A DNA stretch of 64,000 bases from Aminobacter aminovorans (GTDB lineage: Bacteria; Pseudomonadota; Alphaproteobacteria; Rhizobiales; Rhizobiaceae): the NCBI RefSeq assembly GCF_900445235.1, contig NZ_UFSM01000001.1:2743501-2807500 (forward strand), written 5' to 3'. The position numbers and the translations under genes are program-made. Below are positions 49,515 through 59,630 of this stretch, in pieces. Every line of letters begins with the position of its first letter. Position 1 is the first letter of the stretch. The notes beneath the pieces were generated by a model that had not been told where the DNA came from, did no database searches, and saw only the letters and a program-made list of their open reading frames with translations.

Positions 49515-50339
49515 TCAGCCGAGCCCGGTCGGTGTGGCGCCGGCAAGCGCGCGGAACTCGCGCACCATGTGGGCCTGATCGGCATATCCGCACTCAACCG
49601 CAAGATCGGCCCAGCCTGTGCGATCCGCCCGTTTTGACAGGTTTGCGGCGCGATTGAACCTGACGATACGCGCGATGGATTTCGGCCCGACGCCGACCTG
49701 GTCGGCGAAGCGGGCGGCCAGGTGCTTGCGGCTCCAGCCGATCTCGTCGGCGATGGATGCGACACGGGCCCGGCCGCCGCTGGCGACGATCTTTGCCAGG
49801 GCCCAGCCGATTTCATCGGAGATGGCCGGCATCCTCGTCAGCCGTTCGATGATGAAAGCCTCGGTCATGTCGAGCCGCCGATGCCATTGGGTTTCATCGC
49901 CAAGCCGTTGTCGAAGCCGATGGCCGGCGCTGCCGAGCACCTCGTCGAAAGCTACCATGCGGTCGGCAAGCTCGCTCATCGGCAGGCTGAAGAAGCGCCT
50001 GGCGCCAAGCGGCGTGAAATTGACCTGGATGCAGCAGGCCCGGCCAAAGGAATCGATGATCACCGGTCCGGCGTGGATGCCAGCGGCAAAGCTTGCAAAG
50101 CGATCATTGTCTAGGGGTGCCCGGCTCAGGCCGATGGCGAAGGCTTCGCCGAAACTGATGATCAGCGGAACATGTAGCGAAGCGACCTCGGTCTGCCTGA
50201 CATAGACCGGGACAAGTTCGCGAAAACCTATGAGTTCGGTGACGATGCCGGCGAGTTGTGGCGAAGGCGTGCGCCGCACGAATTCGAACTGCGCCGGGGC
50301 AGGCTCATCAGGTGTCTCGTCGCGTTGGCCGCTTGCCAT
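49515..50339 (-). CDS. AraC-family regulator
   Basis: This 274-residue protein has an N-terminal ligand-type domain and a C-terminal AraC helix-turn-helix (ASIADEIGWSRKHLAARFADQVGVGPKSIARIVRFNRAANL; LAVECGYADQAHMVREFRALAGATPTGLG). It lies 79 bases upstream of the VOC gene on the same strand. The ATG at 50339 is chosen; an ATG at 50360 is an alternative. Confidence 0.8.
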   Translation of the reverse strand: MASGQRDETPDEPAPAQFEFVRRTPSPQLAGIVTELIGFRELVPVYVRQTEVASLHVPLIISFGEAFAIGLSRAPLDNDRFASFAAGIHAGPVIIDSFGRACCIQVNFTPLGARRFFSLPMSELADRMVAFDEVLGSAGHRLRQRLGDETQWHRRLDMTEAFIIERLTRMPAISDEIGWALAKIVASGGRARVASIADEIGWSRKHLAARFADQVGVGPKSIARIVRFNRAANLSKRADRTGWADLAVECGYADQAHMVREFRALAGATPTGLG

Positions 50340-50400
50340 GTCATGGCTCCGCTGGGGCAAACGGACGATATCAGCCAGGGGTCAGACGGTCAAAACGCCG

Positions 50401-51186
50401 TCACAGGCCGATCATCACGCGCAGCGGGTTGGTGGGGTCGATGAGCAGGCGGATGGCCAGTGCGACGCAGGTGCAGACCAGCAGCGGCTTGATCAGCTTT
50501 GCGCCGTTGCGCATTGCCATGTGGGCGCCAAGCCGTGCGCCGAGGAACTGGGCAATGCCCATCAGAAGCCCGATCTTCCAGGCGACCACGCCGACAAGCG
50601 CGAAGGCGATGAAGCTGCCGACATTGGAGGCGAAGTTGAGCAGCTTGGTATGGGCGGTGGCCTTGAGCACGCCGTAGCCGGCCAGGGTGACGAAGGCGAG
50701 CATGAAGAACGAGCCGGCGCCGGGGCCGAACACGCCGTCATAGAAGCCGATCAGCGGCACCACTGTCAGTCCGAACAGCAGGGGCGGCAGGCGTTCGACG
50801 CGATCGACGTCATCCATGTTGGGCTTGAACGCGAAATACAGCGCAATGGTGATCAGCAGGAACGGCAGAAAGATGCGCAGGATGTCGCCGGGCAGGACCG
50901 TCGCCAGCATGGCACCGAGCATCGCGCCAACGAATGAAATGGCTGCGAACGGCAATTGCTTGCGCAGGTCGACATGGCCCTTGGCGGCGTAGCTGATGGT
51001 GGCGGAGCCCGAGCCGAACAGCGACTGCAGCTTGTTGGTGCCGAGCGCCTCGAGCGGCGGCAGGCCGGCGAGCAGCAGTGCCGGAATGGCGATCAGGCCG
51101 CCGCCGCCCGCTATGGAATCGATGAAGCCGGCGATGAAGGCGGCCGCGATCAGGATCAGCAGGGTTTCGGTGGCTATGTCGAACAT
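50401..51186 (-). CDS. TSUP-family transporter (TauE/SafE type)
   Basis: This 261-residue membrane protein has the duplicated TauE/SafE motifs: GFIDSIAGGGGLIAIPALLLAGLPPLEALGTNKLQS and IGFYDGVFGPGAGSFFMLAFVTLAGYGVLKATAHTKLLNFASN. Family members carry sulfite, sulfonates or other anions. Eight hydrophobic segments are visible. The next sulfur gene (SoeA-like) is 11 kb away, so a link is speculative. Confidence 0.85.
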   Translation of the reverse strand: MFDIATETLLILIAAAFIAGFIDSIAGGGGLIAIPALLLAGLPPLEALGTNKLQSLFGSGSATISYAAKGHVDLRKQLPFAAISFVGAMLGAMLATVLPGDILRIFLPFLLITIALYFAFKPNMDDVDRVERLPPLLFGLTVVPLIGFYDGVFGPGAGSFFMLAFVTLAGYGVLKATAHTKLLNFASNVGSFIAFALVGVVAWKIGLLMGIAQFLGARLGAHMAMRNGAKLIKPLLVCTCVALAIRLLIDPTNPLRVMIGL

Positions 51187-51347
51187 CGGTTGGAGATCTG
51201 TCCAGGAGGATGAGGCCTTCGACCACAGCGCATCCGCTTGCGCAATAGCGCGTCGGCGGCAATGCTGGCCCAGCCATTGGGCCAAGTGTTTTTCGCCGTG
51301 TATTGCTCTATATCGGAACTGCAGTTGCCTCGACGGAAGGGATTCGC

Positions 51348-51779
51348 ATGGTAACAGGATTGCTGACCCAGATTCTGAACATGTTCGAGGGCGACCCCGG
51401 CGTCCGCAAGGTCGCCGACGATCCCGTGCTTTCGGCCGAGCTGCTGCTGCTGTTCCGGATGATCCTCGCCGACGGTGTCGCCAGTGAAGCCGAGATGATC
51501 GCCTTTCGCCGGATCTGCACCGAGGCCTTCGGCATCGCCGAGAGCAGCATCGATGGCGTCATCGAATATCTCAACGAGTTCGGCTACGAGACCAACGGTT
51601 CGCAGGCCATCGCCATGTTCCGCGATCTCGATGTCGAACGACGCCGGCAACTGGCCCGCCATATGGCCGAGATCGCCAAGGCCGACGCCCATCTGGCGGA
51701 AAACGAGGTCAAGCTGCTGCGCCGCACGCTCGATCTGCTTGGCATCAGCCCTGTCGATGTGGTGAAGCCGACGATCTAG
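51348..51779 (+). CDS. TerB-family protein
   Basis: This 143-residue helical protein has the TerB pattern: LLFRMILADGVASEAEMIAFRRICTEAFGI and HMAEIAKADAHLAENEVKLLRRTLDLLGI, with paired acidic helices that bind metal in relatives. GGAAGGG precedes the ATG at good spacing. TerB domains occur with tellurite-resistance proteins but also alone. No other ter genes are nearby. Confidence 0.8.
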   Translation: MVTGLLTQILNMFEGDPGVRKVADDPVLSAELLLLFRMILADGVASEAEMIAFRRICTEAFGIAESSIDGVIEYLNEFGYETNGSQAIAMFRDLDVERRRQLARHMAEIAKADAHLAENEVKLLRRTLDLLGISPVDVVKPTI

Positions 51780-51888
51780 CTTTTTTCCAGGCTTGATCGC
51801 CGGGTCCACGCTGCTTCGCATCGTCCCGGCGTTGGCTAGCCTTTCAACGTGCAACTGGCACGATGAATTCGCTGCGCGAACCGGCTGC

Positions 51889-53514
51889 TCACCCCTGTTC
51901 CTGCAGCCGCCGGGCGATTGCCCGGTGCAGGTCGGGGGCTGCCGAGACAAGCGCCTGCGCGGCCTCGGTCTGCGGATGGTCGAGCACGTCAGATGTCTTG
52001 CCGCGCTCGACGATCCGCCCTTCATGCATGACCAGAACGTCGTCTGATATGGCGCGGGCAACGGTCAGGTCGTGGGTGATGAAGAGATAGGCGACGCCCA
52101 GCTTCTGGTTGAGCTCGGCGAACAGGTCGAGGATCTGCGCGCGGATCGAGACGTCGAGCGCCGACACAGGCTCGTCCGCCACCACCAGCTTGGGCCGGGT
52201 GATGATGGCGCGGGCGATCGACAGGCGCTGGCGCTGGCCGCCGGAAAACTCGTGCGGGTATTTCTCCATGTCGGAACGGCTGAGGCCGACTTCATGCAGG
52301 GCGCGACCGACCATGTCGCGGCGTTCCTTGCGGCCTGGCTTGCGCTCGAGAAGATGCAGCGGTTCGCCGACAAGCCGCTCGACGGTGTGACGCGGGTCGA
52401 ACGAGCCGTAAGGGTCCTGGAACACCACCTGCATGTTGCGGCGGGCGCGGCGCATGGCGGTCTCGTCGGCGCGGGTAATGTCCATGCCGCGAAACTTGAT
52501 GGTTCCATCGGTGGGGGTGTCGAGCGCCAGGATCATCCGCGCAAGGGTCGACTTGCCGCAGCCGGAGCGGCCGACAAGCGCCACCGAAGCACCCGGCTTC
52601 ATCTTGAGCGAGACGTTGTCGACGGCGCGGACGGGTTCCGGCTTCGAAAACAGCGACCGTCGCCGGCCGGGATAGTCCCTGGTCAGATTGGCGACGTCGA
52701 GCAGTGTGTCGGGTGCGGTTTCGTCGATATGAGGCCTGACGCGGGCCGGCACGTGCATCGAGGCCAGCGCCAGCTGGCGGGTGTAGGGATGGGTTGCCTC
52801 CGACAGCGTTCGTGCGGTGTCGCCACACTCCGTCACCATGCCCTGGCGCAGGATGGTGATCCGGTCGGCCATTTCGGTGACGACGGCGAGGTCGTGCGAG
52901 ATGAACAGCAGGCTCATCCGGTTTTCGCGGACCAGTTCCTTGAGCAGGTCGAGGATCTGCGCCTGCAGCACGACGTCGAGTGCGGTCGTCGGCTCGTCGG
53001 CGATCAGCAGTTTGGGCTTCAACGCGCAGGCGATGGCGATGGCGACGCGCTGGCGCTGGCCGCCGGACAATTCGTGCGGATAGCGCGACAGCGGGAATTT
53101 CTGCTCCGGCATGCCGACCCGGTCGAGGATCTTGCGTGCCTGCGCCTCAGCCTCGGCGCGGCTCGCCCTTGTGTGCCACCTGATGCCTTCGGCGACCTGC
53201 TCGCCGATCGTCTTGACCGGATTGAGCGCTGTCATCGGCTCCTGGAACACCATGCCGATGTCGTCGCCGCGCAGCGCGCACATCTGAGCCTCGGTGGCTG
53301 AGAGAATGTCGATGCCGTCAAAGGTGACACGCCCCGTCATCTGTGTTGCTGCAGGCGTGAGGCGCATGACGGCAAGTGCCGTCATGGATTTTCCCGACCC
53401 GGATTCGCCGACGAGCCCCATCACCTCGCCGGGTTCGATGGCGAGGTCGACCTCCTTCAGCACCTGCGTCCGGCCGATCCTGAGCGACAGCTTTTCGATC
53501 TCGAGCAGGCTCAT
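51889..53514 (-). CDS. ABC transporter ATP-binding protein (fused, peptide type)
   Basis: This 541-residue protein joins two nucleotide-binding domains. The first has Walker A GESGSGKS, signature LSGGQRQR and Walker B KLLIADEP; the second has GRSGCGKS, FSGGQRQR and KLVVADEP. This is the Dpp/Opp-type D-F fusion. Its ATG overlaps the permease stop as ATGA, so it is the last gene of a coupled permease operon. Confidence 0.9.
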   Translation of the reverse strand: MSLLEIEKLSLRIGRTQVLKEVDLAIEPGEVMGLVGESGSGKSMTALAVMRLTPAATQMTGRVTFDGIDILSATEAQMCALRGDDIGMVFQEPMTALNPVKTIGEQVAEGIRWHTRASRAEAEAQARKILDRVGMPEQKFPLSRYPHELSGGQRQRVAIAIACALKPKLLIADEPTTALDVVLQAQILDLLKELVRENRMSLLFISHDLAVVTEMADRITILRQGMVTECGDTARTLSEATHPYTRQLALASMHVPARVRPHIDETAPDTLLDVANLTRDYPGRRRSLFSKPEPVRAVDNVSLKMKPGASVALVGRSGCGKSTLARMILALDTPTDGTIKFRGMDITRADETAMRRARRNMQVVFQDPYGSFDPRHTVERLVGEPLHLLERKPGRKERRDMVGRALHEVGLSRSDMEKYPHEFSGGQRQRLSIARAIITRPKLVVADEPVSALDVSIRAQILDLFAELNQKLGVAYLFITHDLTVARAISDDVLVMHEGRIVERGKTSDVLDHPQTEAAQALVSAAPDLHRAIARRLQEQG

Positions 53515-54377
53515 GGGCGGCGCCTCGACCGCGGATCGAAGATATCCGATATGCCGTCGCCGAGCAGGTTGAGCCCAAGCACGGTGATCAGGATGGCGCA
53601 GCCGGGGAACAACGCCAGCCATGGCGACACCATCATCAGCGTCTGGGCGTCGAACAGCATGCGGCCCCAACTCGGCATCGGCGGTTGCGTGCCGAGCCCG
53701 ACATAAGACAGGGCGGCCTCGGCCAGGATGCCGAGCGCGAACTGGATGGTGCCTTGCACCAGGAGCAGGTTGGCGATGTTGGGCAGGATATGCTCGACCG
53801 TGATGCGGCTCTTGTTCTTGCCGGCGGCACGGGCGGCAAGGATGTATTCGCGCGGCCAGATCGACAATGCGCCGGCACGCGCGACGCGGGCGAAGACCGG
53901 GATGTTGAAGATGCCGATGGCGATGATGGCATTGATCGCGCTCGGTCCGAAGACGGCGGTGATCATGATCGCCGACAGCAAGGCGGGGAAGGCGAAGACG
54001 AGATCGTTGAAGCGCATAAGCGACTCGTCGACCCAGCCGCCACGCGCTGCCGCCCAGCAGCCGAGCGGCACGCCGATGCCCATGCCGATGACGACCGCGA
54101 CAAGCGCCACGGCGATGGAGTTGCGGGCCCCGATCATGATCATCGACAGCACGTCGCGACCGAAATGGTCGGTGCCGAACCAGTGCGCGGCGGAGGGCGG
54201 CTGCATGCGGTCCGCGACGACGAGCCTGATGACGTCGAAGGGGGTCCAGAAGAACGAGACGGCCGCCATGGCAGCGACGACCAGGGTGATGACGAGGCCG
54301 ATGACGAAGGAGCGGTTGCCGAACGCGCGGCCGACGAATTCGCCGAAACCTTCGCTTTGAGGTGTCTTTTCGTTCAT
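53511..54377 (-). CDS. ABC transporter permease (DppC type)
   Basis: This 288-residue protein has six predicted membrane helices and the DppC signature: HWFGTDHFGRDVLSMIMIGARNSIAVAL and REYILAARAAGKNKSRITVEHILPNI (EAA loop). It overlaps both the upstream permease and the downstream ATPase by four bases. Confidence 0.9.
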   Translation of the reverse strand: MNEKTPQSEGFGEFVGRAFGNRSFVIGLVITLVVAAMAAVSFFWTPFDVIRLVVADRMQPPSAAHWFGTDHFGRDVLSMIMIGARNSIAVALVAVVIGMGIGVPLGCWAAARGGWVDESLMRFNDLVFAFPALLSAIMITAVFGPSAINAIIAIGIFNIPVFARVARAGALSIWPREYILAARAAGKNKSRITVEHILPNIANLLLVQGTIQFALGILAEAALSYVGLGTQPPMPSWGRMLFDAQTLMMVSPWLALFPGCAILITVLGLNLLGDGISDIFDPRSRRRP

Positions 54378-55321
54378 TGCCGTGCCCTCAGGCGCGGGTC
54401 GACCAGCGCATAGGACAGATCGACGATCAGGTTGACCAGCACCACGGCGGCGACCAGCAGCATCACCACGCTTTCGACGACGATCAGGTCGCGCTGGGTG
54501 ATCGCCTGGAAGACAAGGCGTCCCAGGCCCGGCAGATAGAAGACGTTTTCGATGATGATGGTGCCGGCGAGCAGGAAGGCGAATTGCAGGCCCATAATGG
54601 TCAGCACCGGGATCATGGCGTTGCGCAGCGCGTGCCGCCACAGCACCGCGCGCATCGGCATGCCCTTGGCGCGTGCGGTGCGGATGTAGTCCTCGTTGAG
54701 CACCTCGATCAAGGCGGCGCGGGTGACGCGGGCCAGAATTGCTGCCTGCGGCAAGGCGAGGGCGAGCGCCGGCAAGACCAGCGCCTTGAGCGCCGGCCAG
54801 ATTCCGTTGCCCCAGCCGGGAAAGCCGCCGGCTGGCACCAGCCGCAACCAGACGGCGAAAACATAGACAAGCAGCAGCGCGAACCAGAAATTGGGCATGG
54901 CGACGCCGACCTGTGCCATGGCCATGGCAGCGGTGTCGCCGGCCTTGCCACGGCGCGCGGCGGCGAACAGGCCGACGGGAATGGCAATGAGCGTCGAGAG
55001 CGTCAGGGAGATCACCGCAAGCGGGAAGGAGACGACAAGCCGCTCCCTGATCAGGTCGATCACCGGTACCGAATAGGTGTAGGATTTGCCGAAATCCAGC
55101 CGCAGCAGGCCGCGGATCCAGTCGACATAGCGCAGGATCAGCGGCTGGTTCAGCCCCATCTGCTCGCGCAGCAGGTTGACCTGCGCGTCACTGGCGTTCA
55201 TGCCCAACATCAGCCGGGCCGGATCTCCGGGGACGACCTCGAGCATCAGGAACACGACGAGCGAGGCGACGACGAGGGTCGCAATTCCGATCAACAGGCG
55301 TTTGAGCAGATAGATCGTCAT
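54374..55321 (-). CDS. ABC transporter permease (DppB type)
   Basis: This 315-residue protein starts MTIYLLKRLLIGIATLVVASLVVFLMLEVVPGDPAR, the classic DppB/OppB start, and carries the EAA loop NEDYIRTARAKGMPMRAVLWRHALRNAMIPVLTI. The start at 55321 is the ATG after an in-frame TTG at 55330. It lies 196 bases after the binding-protein gene. Confidence 0.9.
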   Translation of the reverse strand: MTIYLLKRLLIGIATLVVASLVVFLMLEVVPGDPARLMLGMNASDAQVNLLREQMGLNQPLILRYVDWIRGLLRLDFGKSYTYSVPVIDLIRERLVVSFPLAVISLTLSTLIAIPVGLFAAARRGKAGDTAAMAMAQVGVAMPNFWFALLLVYVFAVWLRLVPAGGFPGWGNGIWPALKALVLPALALALPQAAILARVTRAALIEVLNEDYIRTARAKGMPMRAVLWRHALRNAMIPVLTIMGLQFAFLLAGTIIIENVFYLPGLGRLVFQAITQRDLIVVESVVMLLVAAVVLVNLIVDLSYALVDPRLRARQ

Positions 55322-55517
55322 CAGGCGCAAACTGCCCGAGAAAATGCCGCTTCGAAAGCTCGCCAGGGTTGCGGACAGGCGCAGTTCACAGAACTCTTGC
55401 GATGCTCCCGGAAATAGCGGCGCTGAACCTCGTCGTGAGCGGCTTCACATGGGCAGGCAACATGCCGTGCTTCCGCCAAGCGGGTGGTGGCGCACCCGAA
55501 GGCGCGCCACCTTGTCA

Positions 55518-56999
55518 TCAGTCGACCCACTTCACCTTGGTGAGGTCGTTGGCCTGGATGGGCGAGTTTTCCCACAGGCCTTCGACCTTGGCGTCCCAGA
55601 TGCCGACCTTGGGCAGTTCGAACAGGAAGCCGTTGACGGCATCGTCGGCAAGAATCTTCTGCGCCTGCTTGTAGAGCTCGGTGCGCTTGGCCTCGTCGGA
55701 GGTCAGGTTGAGCTCGTCGATGACCTTGTTGAAGGCCGGGTTGTCGTAATTGAAGTAGTAGTCCTTGCGGGCATAGATATCGATGTCGTTGGGCTCGGTG
55801 TGCGAGACGATCGACAGGTCGTAATCCTTGTCGGTGAACACCTGCTTGAGCCAGTCGGCCCATTCGACCGGGATGATCTGCAGGTCAATGCCTATCTCGC
55901 GCAATTGCGAGGCGATGATCTCGCCGCCCTGGCGGGCGTAACCGACCGGCGGCAGCTTGAGCGTCGCCTTGAAGCCATCGGCGTGGCCCGCTTCCTTGAG
56001 CAGTTCCTTGGCCTTGGCGATGTCGTGCGGATAGGTGCCGATCAGGTCGACATAGGCCGGGTTGTGCGGGGCGATATGCGAGCCGATAGGCGTTCCCAGA
56101 CCGCCGGTCGCGCCGTCGATCAGCGCCTTGCGGTCGATGGCATGCGCGATTGCCTGGCGCACCTTGAGATTGTCGAAGGGCGGCTTCTTGTTGTTGGTCG
56201 ACAGCACCGTTTCGCCCTCGGTGGTGCCGATGACCACCTTGAAGCGTGGGTCGGCCTTGACCTGGGCGAGCGCGTCGCCGAGCGCGAAGTTGGGCAGCGC
56301 CTGCACGTCGCCCGAAAGCAGGGCAGGGATGGCGGCGGCGGCGTCGGGGATGATGCGGAACTCGGCCTTGTCGAGCGCTACCGGATCGCCCCAGTAGCCA
56401 TCGGCCTTGACCAGCGTGATCGACGAGCCCTTGGCCCAGTTCTGGAACTTGAACGGACCGGTGCCGACAGGCTTTTCCTTGTTGGTCTCGGCGCTCTCCG
56501 GCGCAACGATCACCGCGTCGCCCCAGCCGAGATTGTAGAGGAACGAGCCGAGGGGGTTCTTGAGCGTCACCTTGACAGTCGAGGGATCGACGACCTCGAT
56601 GGTGTCGATCGGCGCAAACAGGCCTTTCTGGGCGTTGACTGAGCTTTCGCCACGGGCGCGGTCGAGCGAGAACTTGACGTCGGAGGCGTCGAAGTCGCTG
56701 CCGTCATGAAATTTCACGCCGGAGCGCAGCTTGAAGGTGTAGGTCTTGCCGTCGTCGGAAATCGTCCAGCTCTCGGCCAGATCGGGCAGCACCTCGCCGC
56801 GCGAACCGATGCGCGTCAGGCCTTCGAAGACGTTGGCGTAGAAGACTTCGTCGATGGCGGCGGCTGCACCTGCGGTCGGGTCGAGATGCGGCGGCTCCAA
56901 AGGCATGCCGAGCACGAGGTCGGTGCGGGCGGCCATCGCGGCGGTGCCGGAGGCCAGCGCCAGCGCTGCGGCCGCCAGTATGGTTTTCCATTGCTTCAT
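55518..56999 (-). CDS. ABC transporter substrate-binding protein (peptide/nickel type)
   Basis: This 493-residue protein has a Sec signal (MKQWKTILAAAALALASGTAAMA) and the family-5 extracellular binding fold: LAESWTISDDGKTYTFKLRSGVKFHDGSDFDASDVKFSLDRA and FDNLKVRQAIAHAIDRKALIDGATGG. GGGGAGA precedes the ATG. It heads the permease/ATPase genes and follows the M20 hydrolase gene, so it probably imports that enzyme's substrate. Confidence 0.9.
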   Translation of the reverse strand: MKQWKTILAAAALALASGTAAMAARTDLVLGMPLEPPHLDPTAGAAAAIDEVFYANVFEGLTRIGSRGEVLPDLAESWTISDDGKTYTFKLRSGVKFHDGSDFDASDVKFSLDRARGESSVNAQKGLFAPIDTIEVVDPSTVKVTLKNPLGSFLYNLGWGDAVIVAPESAETNKEKPVGTGPFKFQNWAKGSSITLVKADGYWGDPVALDKAEFRIIPDAAAAIPALLSGDVQALPNFALGDALAQVKADPRFKVVIGTTEGETVLSTNNKKPPFDNLKVRQAIAHAIDRKALIDGATGGLGTPIGSHIAPHNPAYVDLIGTYPHDIAKAKELLKEAGHADGFKATLKLPPVGYARQGGEIIASQLREIGIDLQIIPVEWADWLKQVFTDKDYDLSIVSHTEPNDIDIYARKDYYFNYDNPAFNKVIDELNLTSDEAKRTELYKQAQKILADDAVNGFLFELPKVGIWDAKVEGLWENSPIQANDLTKVKWVD

Positions 57000-57134
57000 G
57001 CTCAGATCTCCCCGCTTCGACTTCGACGGGCCGGATAGAAGCGTGATTTCCCGGCCGAGTAAATCGCGTTTGTTGCAATTGCAGCAGTGCTGCGGAAATG
57101 ATTTCTCACCGCCCAACAGCCGTTGCTTGCCCGC

Positions 57135-58478
57135 TCAGCCGTTGAACTGGCCGCGCAGCAAGATATCGAGGCCTATTGCCATCACCTTCGCCGACTGGAC
57201 CATGTCGTCGATGCCGACCCATTCGTCCGGCCGATGGGCGAGGTCGAGGATACCCGGGCCATAGGCGATGCAATCGTACAAATGGCCGATGCGAGCGACG
57301 TGCTTCTGGTCATAGGTGCCGGGCGAGATGACATATTCCGGCTCCTTGTCGAAGATCTCGCGTATGCCCATGGCGATGGCCGACGCCACCGGCGCATCGC
57401 GCTCGGTCATCAGCGGCTGGACCTCCATGATGTCGCGGATCTCGTAGTCGAACTTCTTCCGCTCGCGCTTGAGGCGGTCGAGGATGCTGGTGACTTCGCC
57501 TTTGACGTCGACGATGTCTTCTTCCAGCAGGAAGCGGCGGTCGATGGTCAGGCGACAGGAATCGGGCACGTTGGGCGAGGGCAGGCCGGGGCGAAAATCG
57601 TCGGTCTGGCCGCCGTGGATCGAGTTGATGTTCATCGTCGAGCGCCTGGCGCCTTCCGGCACCACCGGCATGCGCGTCGCCTTGCGGTCGAGCGCGGGAA
57701 ACAACTCCCGCTCGAAGGCTTCGAGCACGGCCCCCATGTGGCGGACGGCGCAGTCGCCGAGGAACGGCATGGAGCCATGTGCGATCTCGCCCTTGGTCTC
57801 GATTTCCGCCCACCAGACGCCGCGATGACCGAGGCAGATACGGTCCTTGTTGAGCGGCTCGGGAATGATGACGTGGTCGACCCTGGGCCTGGAGAAATAT
57901 CCCTTGCCGGCGAGATAGGCGACGCCACCGAAACCGCCCGACTCCTCGTCGACAGTGCCTGATATCTCGATGGCGCCGGGAAAATCCGGGTTGGCTTCCA
58001 TGAAGGCTTCGGCTGCGATGATCGAGGCCGCCAGCCCGCCCTTCATGTCGCAGGCGCCGCGGCCATAGACGCGACCGTCGCGGATCGTGCCGGCAAATGG
58101 ATCGACCGACCAGCCTTCGCCCGCCTCGACGACGTCGATATGGGAATTGAAATGGACGGTGGGTCCGGCAACCCGGCCGTCGAAACGGGCAACGACATTG
58201 ATGCGCGGATAGCGGTCGGTGTCGCCTGGCGTGCCTTCGGCCCTGATGTATTCGACGCCGAAGCCGCGCCTGGCCAGGCGATTGCCGAGATATTCAGCGC
58301 AAGGGCGATAGGCGTCGCCGGGCGGATTGATGGTGGGAAAACGGATCAGCTCGGCAGTCAGTTCCGCCAGTTCTTCACGGCGGTCGTCTATGATCTTGAA
58401 AAGCTTGTCATACATGCGGTCGACATTGTTCACTTTGTCTGGCTTCACCTTGCCCGGATCGTTGCCAGTCTTACGCAT
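57135..58478 (-). CDS. M20-family deacylase (ArgE/DapE type)
   Basis: This 447-residue metallohydrolase has VHFNSHIDVVEAG (metal-binding His and Asp), GRGACDMKGGLAASIIAAEAF (Asp), GTVDEESGGFGG (Glu-Glu) and a C-terminal metal site near SPGTYDQKHVARIGH. It would remove an N-acyl group or split a dipeptide. It lies 135 bases before the binding-protein gene of the ABC importer on the same strand, suggesting joint use of an imported N-acyl compound. The ATG at 58415 is an alternative start. Confidence 0.85.
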   Translation of the reverse strand: MRKTGNDPGKVKPDKVNNVDRMYDKLFKIIDDRREELAELTAELIRFPTINPPGDAYRPCAEYLGNRLARRGFGVEYIRAEGTPGDTDRYPRINVVARFDGRVAGPTVHFNSHIDVVEAGEGWSVDPFAGTIRDGRVYGRGACDMKGGLAASIIAAEAFMEANPDFPGAIEISGTVDEESGGFGGVAYLAGKGYFSRPRVDHVIIPEPLNKDRICLGHRGVWWAEIETKGEIAHGSMPFLGDCAVRHMGAVLEAFERELFPALDRKATRMPVVPEGARRSTMNINSIHGGQTDDFRPGLPSPNVPDSCRLTIDRRFLLEEDIVDVKGEVTSILDRLKRERKKFDYEIRDIMEVQPLMTERDAPVASAIAMGIREIFDKEPEYVISPGTYDQKHVARIGHLYDCIAYGPGILDLAHRPDEWVGIDDMVQSAKVMAIGLDILLRGQFNG

Positions 58479-58541
58479 CCGTCAGCCGCTGTCGAGCGCG
58501 CAGGCTGCCTGTTTCGGGGCAACCCGCGCGAACCATTCCAC

Positions 58542-59042
58542 TCACGGGCGGACGGCGGTGACCTCGATCTCGACCAGCCAGCCGGGCGCGACGAGGCCGG
58601 CGACCTGCATGACCGAGCGGGCCGGCAGATTCGGTTGTTCCTTGGTGCCGAAGAACTTGGTGTAGCCGTCCATGAAGCCGGCGAAATCCATCTTGCCGCT
58701 CTGTGCCGGATCGCCGACGAGGAAGACCTGCATCTTGACCACGTCGCCCATCTTGAGGCCGAGGCCTTCGAGGGTCTTTTCGATCGATTTCAGCACCGAT
58801 TCGGTCTGTGTCCTGGTGTCGCCATAGGCGGCAAGGCTGCCCTTCTCGGCCTTCTCGTCGACGACCGAGGGCACCGCGCCGCTGACATAGACCGTCGTCT
58901 TGCCGGCGGGGACTTCGACGGCCTGGGCGATCGGAAAGTCCGAACTCGGGTTCTTGTGGCGCACGACGTCCTCAGCCATCGCGTTGCCCGAGAAGAACAC
59001 CCCGGCCACGAGCGTGGCGGCGCAGATCCGCAGTGTTGTCAT
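58542..59042 (-). CDS. Exported RidA-family protein
   Basis: This 166-residue protein has a Sec signal (MTTLRICAATLVAGVFFSGNAMA) and a RidA-like fold (VYVSGAVPSVV; TRTQTESVLKSIEKTLEGLGLKMGDVVKMQVFLVGD; LPARSVMQVAGLVAPGWLVEIEVTAV, with the conserved Arg). RidA proteins hydrolyse reactive imines. Most are cytoplasmic, so an exported one next to an amine oxidase and a cytochrome c is notable. Confidence 0.8.
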   Translation of the reverse strand: MTTLRICAATLVAGVFFSGNAMAEDVVRHKNPSSDFPIAQAVEVPAGKTTVYVSGAVPSVVDEKAEKGSLAAYGDTRTQTESVLKSIEKTLEGLGLKMGDVVKMQVFLVGDPAQSGKMDFAGFMDGYTKFFGTKEQPNLPARSVMQVAGLVAPGWLVEIEVTAVRP

Positions 59043-59167
59043 GTCTTTCTCCTTTTGCCGCATGAAATGAAGCAGCCAGCAGGATCACCGGCTGCTTCGG
59101 TTGCTGGAGCTGGCGCTCCAAACCTGGTAGATCCAGGCAGTCTTGTGGCCGATCGGGCCTCGATCCG

Positions 59168-59581
59168 TCAGCGTGCCCCGGCGACGTCTTCCGCCGTCAC
59201 CGGATCCTTGTAGTCGTTGCCGAAATTGGTCCTGACATAGTTGACCACGGCGGCCACCTGGTCGTCGCTCATCATGCTGCCGACGGGCGGCATGCCCTTC
59301 TGGCCATGCAGGATGACGTAGACGGGGTAGCCGCCCGATTCCAGGTTCTCGTTCTTGGCGAGCGCCGGATATTTGCCCGCGCCGACGGCACCCTGGCCCT
59401 GGTCCATGTGGCAGGCCTGGCAGACATTGGCGTAGAGTTCCTGGCCGGTTTTTTCGGAGAAATTGTCACCGTCGCTGAAGGTTGCGCCGGCCGAGTCGGC
59501 CAGGGCAGCACTTGCCTGAAATGTGGCGAAGATGACGGCGGCGGCGATTTGGCCGGTTGAGCGTTTCGATTGCTGGGTCAT
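59168..59581 (-). CDS. Exported c-type cytochrome
   Basis: This 137-residue protein has a Sec signal peptide ending near residue 28 and a single heme motif CQACH near residues 54-58, with GMPPVGSMMSD as the likely Met ligand region. It is a small class I type cytochrome. It lies between the amine oxidase and RidA genes, all on the minus strand. Confidence 0.85.
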   Translation of the reverse strand: MTQQSKRSTGQIAAAVIFATFQASAALADSAGATFSDGDNFSEKTGQELYANVCQACHMDQGQGAVGAGKYPALAKNENLESGGYPVYVILHGQKGMPPVGSMMSDDQVAAVVNYVRTNFGNDYKDPVTAEDVAGAR

Positions 59582-59630
59582 GTCGACATGCCTTGCGAAA
59601 AATGAGGATGAAGGATGAGCGGTGCTGCCG